Source of the DNA: Thermoleophilia bacterium
Lineage (GTDB): Bacteria > Actinomycetota > Thermoleophilia > RBG-16-64-13
Direction of reading: 5' to 3'
NCBI GenBank assembly: GCA_016929985.1
Contig: JAFGIH010000157.1
Coordinates: 1-5,231, forward strand
Length of the DNA stretch: 5,231 bases
Shown: positions 1 to 5,231 of the stretch, piece after piece
Numbering within the stretch: the stretch's first letter is position 1
Layout: the number at the start of each line of letters is the position of its first letter
Position numbers and translations under genes: made by a program
The notes under the pieces: generated by a model
What the model saw: the letters and a program-made list of their open reading frames with translations, nothing else
Databases searched by the model: none
Told to the model about the DNA's origin: nothing

Positions 1-73
1 ATCGCGGCAGACTCGTAAGGTCCGTGGTCAAAGATGGTCTCGTACAAGTCTGTTACAGGAGGAGGCCGTAGTC
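1..73 (+). other. Leader of the lipoprotein gene; no assignable upstream gene
   Basis: No gene can be assigned here. Frame 1 reads five codons and stops with TAA at 16-18. Frame 3 stays open to a TAG at 69-71 and ends in an Arg-rich peptide. Either could be the tail of an upstream gene, but too little is visible to choose. Frame 2 is open and continuous with the lipoprotein, but it has no start codon before 74 and would put extra residues in front of a well-formed signal peptide. No convincing -35/-10 pair was seen. Confidence 0.4.
57..65 (+). promoter_or_regulatory. Strong Shine-Dalgarno site of the GerMN lipoprotein gene
   Basis: The run AGGAGGAGG ends 8 bases before the ATG at 74. It contains two overlapping perfect AGGAGG cores. 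This fixes the ATG at 74 as the start, in agreement with the lipoprotein signal peptide that follows at once. Confidence 0.9.
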
Positions 74-1018
74 ATGAGAACGTTCGCAAGAAGAGTGTTC
101 AGACGGACCATCGTGGTCGGTCTGTCGCTGATACTGCTTGTCGCAGCCCTGGCCCTCGTCGCAGCCGGATGCGGTACCACCGGCGAGGTCGGCGACGGGG
201 GTACCGTCAGCACGACCGAGCCCGCCCCGACCACCACCACTGAGGCCATTGAGAACACAACCACCACCGCGCCGTCCGAAACCACTACCACCACCCTCGA
301 GGACACCATGGCGGTCAGGGTCTACTTCTCCTGTGGTGAGCAGATATGCGCTTCCACCCGAGAGATCCCCCAGACGGTGGAAGTGGGAGCCGCGGCGATG
401 CGGGCTCTTCTCGAAGGCCCCACCGATGCGGAGCAGGAGGCCGGCATGGTCAGTAACATCCCCGACGGCACCACCTTCCTGGGACTCAACATCGCTGATG
501 GCGTTGCGACCGTCGACCTGTCACGGGAGTACTCCTCGGGCGGCGGCAGCCTCTCCATGTTCATGCGTCTGGCCCAGGTGGTCTTCACTCTCACCCAGTT
601 CCCGACCGTGGAGGGCGTCGACTTCAAGCTCGACGGCGAACCGATCGACGTACTGGGCGGCGAAGGCATCATCATCGACCGTCCGCAGACCCGGGACGAC
701 TATGAGAGCATGTCGCCCGCCATCTTGGTCGAGTCCCCCACGCTGGGTCAGACAGTGAGCAGCCCCCTGCGCATCACCGGCACCGCGAACGTCTTCGAGG
801 CGGTCTTCCAGGCCAACATCGTGAACTGGGACGGTCTCATCATCGCCGAGGAGATCGTCATGGCCTCTTCGGGCACAGGGACTCGCGGGACCTTCGACGT
901 CACAGTACCCTTCACAGTCGACCGGCCCGGCCTGGGTGGCCTCATCGTCTTTGCCGAGTCGCCCAAGGACGGCTCCCAGATCAACGTGGTCGAGATACCG
1001 CTGCAGCTGGCCAAGTAG
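74..1018 (+). CDS. GerMN and Gmad2 domain lipoprotein
   Basis: This is a 314-residue protein predicted to be exported and lipid-anchored on the outer face of the membrane. Residues 1-33 form a lipoprotein signal: a basic start (RTFARRVFRR), a hydrophobic stretch at about 13-30, and a lipobox ending AAGC with the modified Cys at 33. Residues 41-78 are a Thr/Glu/Pro-rich tether. Residues about 80-203 match the GerMN domain, with the family motifs ALLEGPT (111-117), NIPDGT (128-133), VATVDLS (144-150), SGGGSLS (155-161) and VVFTLTQFPTV (169-179). Residues about 215-312 match the Ig-like Gmad2 domain, with ESP, SPLRITGTANVFEA and SGTGTRGTF as landmarks. GerMN is named after the spore protein GerM, but in actinobacteria the pairing is found in non-sporulating species and its biochemical role is unknown. 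Cys87 and Cys92 could form a disulfide. The gene converges on the LuxR gene and stops 62 bases short of it. Confidence 0.95.
   Translation: MRTFARRVFRRTIVVGLSLILLVAALALVAAGCGTTGEVGDGGTVSTTEPAPTTTTEAIENTTTTAPSETTTTTLEDTMAVRVYFSCGEQICASTREIPQTVEVGAAAMRALLEGPTDAEQEAGMVSNIPDGTTFLGLNIADGVATVDLSREYSSGGGSLSMFMRLAQVVFTLTQFPTVEGVDFKLDGEPIDVLGGEGIIIDRPQTRDDYESMSPAILVESPTLGQTVSSPLRITGTANVFEAVFQANIVNWDGLIIAEEIVMASSGTGTRGTFDVTVPFTVDRPGLGGLIVFAESPKDGSQINVVEIPLQLAK
233..295 (+). repeat. Thr-codon-rich low-complexity tract
   Basis: ACC and ACT codons dominate this stretch, which encodes three runs of four to five Thr (residues 54-57, 62-65 and 70-74). It forms the flexible tether between the lipid anchor and the folded domains. 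Such tracts can change length by slippage, so the spacer length may differ between related strains. That last point is inference. Confidence 0.6.
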
Positions 1019-1053
1019 CAGCGCTCCACCAAGCGGACTCTCCCAGTCCACGG

Positions 1054-1107
1054 CCCACCGGACCAGGCCGGGCGGATCCCCTATCTCTGTCCCGGCCGGC
1101 CGGTGGG
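1054..1107. terminator. Possible bidirectional terminator between converging genes
   Basis: Two nested inverted repeats are visible. CCCACCGG at 1054-1061 pairs with CCGGTGGG at 1100-1107. GGCCGGG at 1066-1072 pairs with CCCGGCC at 1091-1097. The bulges are 4 and 2 bases and the loop is 18 bases. The structure lies between the stop at 1018 and the end of the LuxR gene, overlapping that gene's last codons. There is no clear T-run on either side, so it is not a classical intrinsic terminator. The placement suits a shared stop for both genes, but in GC-rich DNA it could be chance. Confidence 0.3.
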
Positions 1108-4005
1108 TCTTCTCGTGCATGCCCTCTGGTAGCTTTGGTAGACCAGTGTGGCCTGTACGCGACTGTTGACCCCCAGCTTGCGGAAGATGTTGTTGGCGTG
1201 CGTCTTCACCGTCTTCTCAGTGATATAGAGATCGGCTCCTATGCTTTTGTTCGACATGCCCAGAGCTATCATCTTGAGGATCTCCCGCTCGCGGTCGGTG
1301 AGCGTGTCCATTCCTTCGTGCCCGAACGGGACGGATCGATCATCATCCGCGTGACCGGCTCCTCGCCCGGGCGAGTGTCGCCTTCTCACGGTCCCCAACG
1401 GCTCGTCGGTCGGATACAACCTGCCTTCGGCAAGCTCCAGAAACCGGCGACGCAGGTTCTCCGGAAGCATGGGGAGGACACGCTCACGGATCAGTGTTCC
1501 AGACCCGAAGCGATCGCATAGAGCCAGGGCGGGCAGCGCTACCTTCGCCTCCTGGCTGAAGAAGTGCAGGTGTTCGTGTTCCTCGGCGATCCGAATTGCT
1601 TCCGCGAGAGAGCGAGCCGCCTCATGCTCCCGGCCCGCCAGTGCGTGAAACCACCCAAGATAGAAGAGAGCGGGAGCCAAGGAACTCTTGAGACCCTGGC
1701 GTCGAGCAGCGCGCGCGGACTCTTCGAGCGAGGTCTGTGCTTCTTGTCTCCTGCCCAGAACGGCCAGATCCATGCCCACCGAGACCATCGCATATACCCG
1801 TTCGAATACGGCCAGCCGATTCTTGTCCACAAGTTCGAAAGCGATCTGGTGATGCTCCAGAGCCCGCTGGGCATTGCCGGTGCGTCGGCAGAGATCCCCC
1901 CAGAGGCTCTCGGCCCAGAAGCACATCTCAACGTCGCCGGTCTTCGCGGCAACCGCATGAGCCTCTCGGAGCTTAACAAGAGCCTGACGGTAGTCCCATC
2001 TGCCCAACGCGATGGACGCCTGACTGATGAGACATGAGGCTCCCACCAAAGAGTAGCCCCGGGTACACACCAGCCGCTCACATTCGTCAGCCGCTCGTGA
2101 TGCTGCTTCGTAGTCGCCCGTGAGACACGCAAACACCGCTGCGCCGTTAAGGGCCAGAGCGGATTGGAGCGACCGTCGGCCGTCCTTCTCACCGAGGGCC
2201 TTCTCTGCCCATGATCTGGCCAGTCGATACTCCCCGAGCGAGTAGTGGAGCCGCATGCGCTGTATGCAGACCCGCCGGGTGAGGAACTCCCGCCCCTCGG
2301 CGGGGGCTAGGGCAAGGGCTTTCTCCCAATCCTCGACTGCCTCGTCACAACGACAGAGGCTGGCCAAGATACCGCCCTCCACTGCCAGCACCTCCACCTT
2401 CTCCCGAGCCGTGCGGGCAACGGCGCGGCACCGCTTCATCACAGCCAAGCTTTCGTCCCAGAAGCCCTGGTTGAAGAGGCAGAAGGCGGAGCCCAGGAGA
2501 ACGGGCAGCAGCCCTTCTTTGTCACCCGCCGCAGCAAGACAGCGCGCCGCCCGCTCGTAGATCTCCGCGGCCTGCGCGTACTGACCCTGCTCTTGTAGGA
2601 TCCGGGCTTTGGTGACCAGCGGCCAAGGCCCCTCGGCGCAGCCTGCCGACCCGGTATGAGGAATGAGCTCCAACCATTCGTCACTGGTGAAGTTCAGCGC
2701 CGCGTTGAGCGAAGAGAGAGCCAATTGACGCAAGGGACGCCCAGCCTCGTCGTACCGGCCGGCCCGGAGGTAGAGCGTCGCCGCTTCACGCGGCTCGCCG
2801 GTATCCTCGAGATGCCTGGCCGCCCGGCCCATGAGGTTGCTTGCCTGGTCAATCTGGCAGGCTTCCCGCTCGGCGAAGGCGCGCACCAGTGGATGCACCT
2901 TATAGCTTCTGCGCCCCACCCGGGTCACCAGGAACCCTCGGGCAACCAGGTCTTCCAGTATGGCCTCGGCGCAACCGGGCGGACCGGGCAGAAACGCCTC
3001 ATCACGCGGAAAGATCACCCTTGGAAGAAGAGCCGCGGTCAGCATGGTCTGGGCGGCATGTCCGTCAAGCCCAGAAAGGATGTCGCGTTCGAGGTACGTC
3101 CGCAGGTCGCGCCCACGCTCGATGACCCCCACGACATCCTTTCGGTTCATGGCGCCGCCACGTGACAGTAGGCGCTGCCCAAGTAGCACCAACGCTGCCG
3201 GCCAGCCCTGGGTGACGCGCCATAGGGCGCGGGCTTCTGAAGCATCCAGCTGAACCGACCAGTTTCGCGAGACCCACACAGCCACTTCCCGCGGAGTCAG
3301 TCGTAGCTCTCTACTCTGGAGCCGCACGATCCTACCGCCCAGGCTCACCCCGTCCAGCCTCAGTGGCAGGGGTCTACGCGATGACAAGAGAAAGGTCCAG
3401 CCCGGAGGTGACCCTCTGATGATGGACTCCAGAGCCACCACCACCTGGGGCGACGACTCGACCAGATGAAGATCGTCCAGAGCGACGAGGGTCGATTGCC
3501 CCGCGAAGCGGGAGATGAAGTCCGCAGTGTCCGCGGTAAGGTCGAGCACTGCCATGTCCATGACGCCGGGTTCCGGCCAAGCAAGAGAGCGAGCACTCGG
3601 TCCGTCGGAGGGCTCCATGCCAAGTCCGGCCATGAGATATGTAAGAAAGCGGATCGGGTCGCGGTCGCTCTCCTCCAAGGACAGATACATGGTCCGTCCA
3701 CCGGCGGCCGAGAGCAGGTCGACAATGAAGGCCGTCTTGCCGTAGCCCGGGCCCGCTACCAGTGAGATGACCCCGCCGCCACGGACCGGCTCCACGAGGT
3801 CGCGGAGGCGCGCGCGGCCCATGACGAAGCCCATGTGAGGCAGACTGAGTTTCGCCGCTATCGTCCTCGCGCGCTGTTCTTCAAGATCGGATGCTCGCAA
3901 CACCGGCGCTTCCCGCAGATCAAGATCGGAGAATCGGCTGCCGGGCATCACGCCCGCAGAAGACGCCATCGTATCAACGCATATCAGAGTGTCAACAGTT
4001 GTCAT
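1081..4005 (-). CDS. MalT/LAL-type LuxR transcriptional regulator with NTPase and TPR repeats
   Basis: This is a 974-residue regulator of the large ATP-binding LuxR (LAL/MalT-like STAND) class. In this class, ligand and ATP binding drive assembly and DNA binding. In order it has: the family lead-in AAKLSLP...MGRARL (50-67); a Walker A motif AGPGYGKT (84-91); a Walker B motif LVALDDLH (173-180); an SSRR segment (208-211); TQGWPAAL (265-272); a winged-helix landmark HPLVRAF (371-377); about ten TPR-like helical repeats (about 395-860); a Gly/Arg/Asp-rich linker; and a LuxR helix-turn-helix (898-957) with LTDREREIL and KTVKTHANNIFRKLGV. There is no receiver or PAS domain, so the signal is probably a small molecule or protein sensed by the TPR part. 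The ligand and targets cannot be told, as no co-directed enzyme gene is linked. The start at 4005 was chosen because a purine-rich site precedes it and because DNA further upstream encodes an ssb remnant in another frame. Met13 is an alternative start. Confidence 0.94.
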   Translation of the reverse strand: MTTVDTLICVDTMASSAGVMPGSRFSDLDLREAPVLRASDLEEQRARTIAAKLSLPHMGFVMGRARLRDLVEPVRGGGVISLVAGPGYGKTAFIVDLLSAAGGRTMYLSLEESDRDPIRFLTYLMAGLGMEPSDGPSARSLAWPEPGVMDMAVLDLTADTADFISRFAGQSTLVALDDLHLVESSPQVVVALESIIRGSPPGWTFLLSSRRPLPLRLDGVSLGGRIVRLQSRELRLTPREVAVWVSRNWSVQLDASEARALWRVTQGWPAALVLLGQRLLSRGGAMNRKDVVGVIERGRDLRTYLERDILSGLDGHAAQTMLTAALLPRVIFPRDEAFLPGPPGCAEAILEDLVARGFLVTRVGRRSYKVHPLVRAFAEREACQIDQASNLMGRAARHLEDTGEPREAATLYLRAGRYDEAGRPLRQLALSSLNAALNFTSDEWLELIPHTGSAGCAEGPWPLVTKARILQEQGQYAQAAEIYERAARCLAAAGDKEGLLPVLLGSAFCLFNQGFWDESLAVMKRCRAVARTAREKVEVLAVEGGILASLCRCDEAVEDWEKALALAPAEGREFLTRRVCIQRMRLHYSLGEYRLARSWAEKALGEKDGRRSLQSALALNGAAVFACLTGDYEAASRAADECERLVCTRGYSLVGASCLISQASIALGRWDYRQALVKLREAHAVAAKTGDVEMCFWAESLWGDLCRRTGNAQRALEHHQIAFELVDKNRLAVFERVYAMVSVGMDLAVLGRRQEAQTSLEESARAARRQGLKSSLAPALFYLGWFHALAGREHEAARSLAEAIRIAEEHEHLHFFSQEAKVALPALALCDRFGSGTLIRERVLPMLPENLRRRFLELAEGRLYPTDEPLGTVRRRHSPGRGAGHADDDRSVPFGHEGMDTLTDREREILKMIALGMSNKSIGADLYITEKTVKTHANNIFRKLGVNSRVQATLVYQSYQRACTRRPTGRPGQR
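3968..3995 (-). promoter_or_regulatory. Promoter-like -35/-10 pair inside the first codons of the LuxR gene
   Basis: On the minus strand, a perfect TTGACA (3995-3990) is followed after 16 bases by TACGAT (3973-3968), which shares four of six bases with the -10 consensus. It lies in codons 4-13 of the chosen LuxR frame. If used, the transcript would start inside the gene and translation would begin at a later Met, such as residue 20. The -10 match is only moderate and chance is a real possibility. Confidence 0.2.
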
Positions 4006-4010
4006 GTGAT

Positions 4011-4019
4011 TCTCTTCTT
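4011..4019 (-). promoter_or_regulatory. Weak ribosome binding site of the LuxR gene
   Basis: The purine run AAGAAGAGA on the minus strand sits 5 bases before the ATG at 4005. It is only a partial match to AGGAGG, but no better site precedes any other candidate start. It therefore supports a 974-residue protein. Confidence 0.5.
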
Positions 4020-4053
4020 GTAGAAGGCCTGTGCGTCGTTCGCCGCCGTGACG

Positions 4054-4075
4054 CCGGCGCCCCACAGGGCGCCGG
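4054..4075. terminator. Perfect 9-bp GC hairpin in the LuxR leader
   Basis: CCGGCGCCC (4054-4062) and GGGCGCCGG (4067-4075) are perfect inverted copies around a 4-base loop (plus strand CACA). The stem is all G-C and should be very stable in RNA from either strand. It begins 19 bases after the ssb remnant's stop codon and ends 48 bases before the LuxR start. It could be an old ssb terminator, although no T-run follows on either strand. It could equally be a structure in the LuxR 5' leader, or an operator-like dyad. The structure is seen directly; the role is inferred. Confidence 0.45.
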
Positions 4076-4094
4076 GTCCGGACTGCGGTGAGGT

Positions 4095-4268
4095 CTAGAG
4101 ATATTCGAGCCGTTTGGCCACTACCGACACGGCCTTGCGCTCTTCGCCATCCTTCTCGTACACATCCTGGCGCAAGGAGCCCTCCACGGCGATACGCCGC
4201 CCCTTGCCCAGATGGTCTCCGGCGGCCTCGGCCAAGGTGGCAAACGGACATCTGTGAACCTGCCTGAA
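4095..4268 (-). pseudogene. ssb: Single-stranded DNA-binding protein (SSB) gene remnant, 3' part only
   Basis: The minus-strand frame ending at the TAG of 4097-4095 reads 57 residues whose last ~50 match the C-terminal half of the SSB OB-fold. FATLAEAAGDHLGKG fits the helix and loop, RRIAVEGSLRQDVYEKDG fits the strand pair VxVEGxLRxxxYxxKDG, and ERKAVSVVAKRLEYL fits the last strand. Upstream, the frame hits a TGA at 4271-4269. It has no ATG or GTG before the conserved part, and none of the other frames shows the N-terminal SSB strands. About 45-50 N-terminal residues are therefore missing. The acidic C-terminal tip of housekeeping SSBs is also absent. Short SSBs of this kind occur in phages and integrative elements, so a mobile-element origin is plausible but unproven. 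The remnant lies in the reading frame extension of the LuxR gene, in a different frame. Confidence 0.8.
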
Positions 4269-4508
4269 TCAACTTGCGGGACAAGTCACGGTCCGCTTTG
4301 CGCTCTGCCGACTTGGAGGGTGGGTACGAGTTGCGGCTTGGTCCCTGTCGCATAAGGCCGCAGTCGCCTGCCGGGAGAGACTACTAGCGGCCAGCTCATG
4401 CTCTATGTCCAGCCTTCCAGACTGGCTTCGACTCTATTCCCGGGACCCCAGCGCCATTCCATAGGCCGCGTCCCCGTTGTCGTCTCCCGGGCCGCGATTG
4501 CCTGCAAC
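4269..4508. other. Non-coding stretch between the right-edge gene and the ssb remnant
   Basis: I see no supported gene in these 240 bases. All six frames give only short, featureless peptides, with none of the hallmarks of an SSB N-terminal half. Inverted copies CCCGGGA (4439-4445) and TCCCGGG (4485-4491) lie 18-70 bases past the stop of the right-edge gene. They might form part of a weak terminator, but the 39-base loop makes this doubtful. No tRNA-like cloverleaf, insertion-sequence end or attachment-site repeat was recognised. Confidence 0.4.
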
Positions 4509-5231
4509 TCACTGCCAGCAAGCCAGCCATTCGTTCGTCGAGGTATAGGTGTTTCCCGTCGAGAGCCTTATTCCCAACAGCACCTTGACCGGGTGGTCGC
4601 CTTGTTTCAGCTCGAAGGGCACTGCTACTTTCACTGACTCTCCGGGCTGAAGCGTCACGAGATCCAAGACCTCGTGTCCGGCCAGCGTCTCCTCTGAACT
4701 GCCGCTTCCCGTGCCGCCGCTGCTTTTTCCCATCAGGAAGAACTCCCCAGACGAGCAGGTGAGCGGGTCACTACCGGTGTTGGTGATCGTCACCAGGCTG
4801 TAGGCGAGGTAGAGCGGTATGGGTCCGGAGTGCGTTTGTAGCTCCTCGGTTCGCTCGGGTACTTCAACAGGTTGCTCGACCTTGATCGTCCGCCCGTCGA
4901 GAACGGCCTCCTCGCCCCAGCTGAGGATCGGGCCCACGCCCATGATCGTCGTCGTCGACGAGGGCGACGGATCGTCGATAGTGGGAGCCACTCCGTAGGT
5001 CGTCCTTGTCGTCTCCAGGCCGGGCAGCTGTGAGGTCTCGTCACCGGGGTGCGTGCGTTCCTGCAAGGTCGCGACCCAGTAGGCGTAGTCCATGTCATGG
5101 GGGAGAGCATCTGTCGGCACGATCACCTCGTCGACTTCTGGGCGGTCGCGCAGCTGATCGGCCAGAGATGCGGCCCGCGTGTAGTCGGTCAGCCAGACTC
5201 CGAGGCTGGCGGGCAGGGGTTTGTTCGTTAG
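4509..5231 (-). CDS. Probable envelope protein with FtsX extracellular-like and DUF4352-like domains (5' end off window)
   Basis: The minus-strand frame is open from the right edge to the TGA at 4511-4509, giving 240 visible C-terminal residues. A GTG at 5126 would yield 205 residues, but coherent protein sequence continues upstream of it, so the true start lies outside the window. Visible residues 1-40 (NKPLPASLGVWLTDY..., ASLADQLRDRPEVDEV) resemble the FtsX extracellular domain, which typically has NPLP-S-V-L-D followed by a helix and P-GV-EV. Residues about 70-98 are a Pro/Ser/Thr-rich linker. Residues about 100-235 look like a secreted beta-sandwich of the DUF4352 type, with LDGRTIKVEQPVEV, YSLVTITNTGSDPL and LQPGESVKVAVPFEL as landmarks. 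Cys159 and Cys238 could pair outside the cell. No membrane span is visible; one is expected in the missing N-terminus. The function is unknown. The frame is certain; the domain names rest on pattern recognition. Confidence 0.7.
   Translation of the reverse strand, partial: LTNKPLPASLGVWLTDYTRAASLADQLRDRPEVDEVIVPTDALPHDMDYAYWVATLQERTHPGDETSQLPGLETTRTTYGVAPTIDDPSPSSTTTIMGVGPILSWGEEAVLDGRTIKVEQPVEVPERTEELQTHSGPIPLYLAYSLVTITNTGSDPLTCSSGEFFLMGKSSGGTGSGSSEETLAGHEVLDLVTLQPGESVKVAVPFELKQGDHPVKVLLGIRLSTGNTYTSTNEWLACWQ

Larger units (their letters stand above)
4006..4094 (-). other. Leader between the ssb remnant and the LuxR gene
   Basis: This 89-base stretch carries the weak ribosome binding site and the GC hairpin, which have their own entries. 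No convincing promoter hexamers were seen in it. The LuxR transcript may therefore start further upstream, inside or beyond the ssb remnant, or from the promoter-like pair inside the gene. Confidence 0.4.

Noticed and set aside
2..73. N-terminal extension of the lipoprotein frame upstream of 74
   Set aside because: The frame is open to the window edge, but it has no start codon and would bury the signal peptide inside the protein. The perfect ribosome binding site favours 74.
138..758. A 206-codon plus-strand frame and minus-strand frames across the lipoprotein gene
   Set aside because: Their Pro/Arg/Ser-rich composition is typical of out-of-frame reading of GC-rich codons. The lipoprotein frame has a signal peptide, two recognised domains and a strong ribosome binding site.
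1135..3765. Several long plus-strand frames opposite the LuxR gene (for example 1564-2037 and 2656-3165)
   Set aside because: They are antisense to a gene with strong family similarity over its whole length, they show no domain motifs, and such open frames are expected opposite GC-rich coding DNA.
4269..4403. Missing 5' half of the ssb gene in another frame
   Set aside because: I read all three minus-strand frames for the N-terminal SSB strands and the turn motif around GRLTRDPE and found nothing similar, so a simple frameshift does not explain the loss.
4439..4491. Inverted repeat CCCGGGA/TCCCGGG as a terminator of the right-edge gene
   Set aside because: The stem is only 7 bp with a 39-base loop, there is no T-run, and TCCCGGGA is itself a common GC-rich palindrome. 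It is noted in the intergenic entry only.
4398..4637. A 79-codon plus-strand frame opposite the end of the right-edge gene
   Set aside because: It has no ribosome binding site or recognisable motif and largely overlaps the better supported minus-strand gene.
1..5231. CRISPR array, tRNA or rRNA gene, insertion sequence, defence system
   Set aside because: No regularly spaced repeats, tRNA arm signature, rRNA-like stretch, transposase, nuclease or methylase motif was seen on either strand.

Overview
The window looks like chromosomal DNA from a high-GC actinobacterium (Actinomycetota). The grounds are the GC-rich, strongly codon-biased genes, a lipoprotein that joins a Thr-rich tether to GerMN and Gmad2 domains (an arrangement common in that phylum), and a large MalT/LAL-type LuxR regulator. 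The lineage below phylum cannot be set from this sequence.

Layout: (1) 74-1018, plus strand: a complete GerMN-Gmad2 lipoprotein with a very strong ribosome binding site. (2) 1019-1080: a short gap between converging genes. A two-part inverted repeat lies across it and could stop transcription. (3) 1081-4005, minus strand: a complete 974-residue LuxR-family regulator with a P-loop NTPase, a winged helix, about ten TPR-like repeats and a C-terminal LuxR helix-turn-helix. The frame stays open to 4353 and could be read as a 1090-residue protein. The first 116 residues of that version are not real, because the DNA there encodes something else in another frame. (4) 4006-4508, minus-strand direction: about 500 bases without an intact gene. 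They hold a perfect 9-bp GC hairpin (4054-4075) and the 3' part of a single-stranded DNA-binding protein gene (4095-4268) that has no start codon and no N-terminal half. (5) 4509-5231, minus strand: the C-terminal 240 residues of a gene running off the right edge. It begins with a segment resembling the extracellular domain of FtsX and ends in a beta-rich, DUF4352-like domain.

The genes do not form an evident pathway. Two encode probable envelope proteins, one is an orphan signal-integrating regulator, and the ssb piece is probably a relic of a mobile element or an old duplication. I see no CRISPR array, tRNA, rRNA, transposase or recognisable defence system. The points most worth a second look are the hidden ssb relic in the regulator's leader, the hairpin next to it, and the FtsX-like/DUF4352-like domain combination at the right edge.
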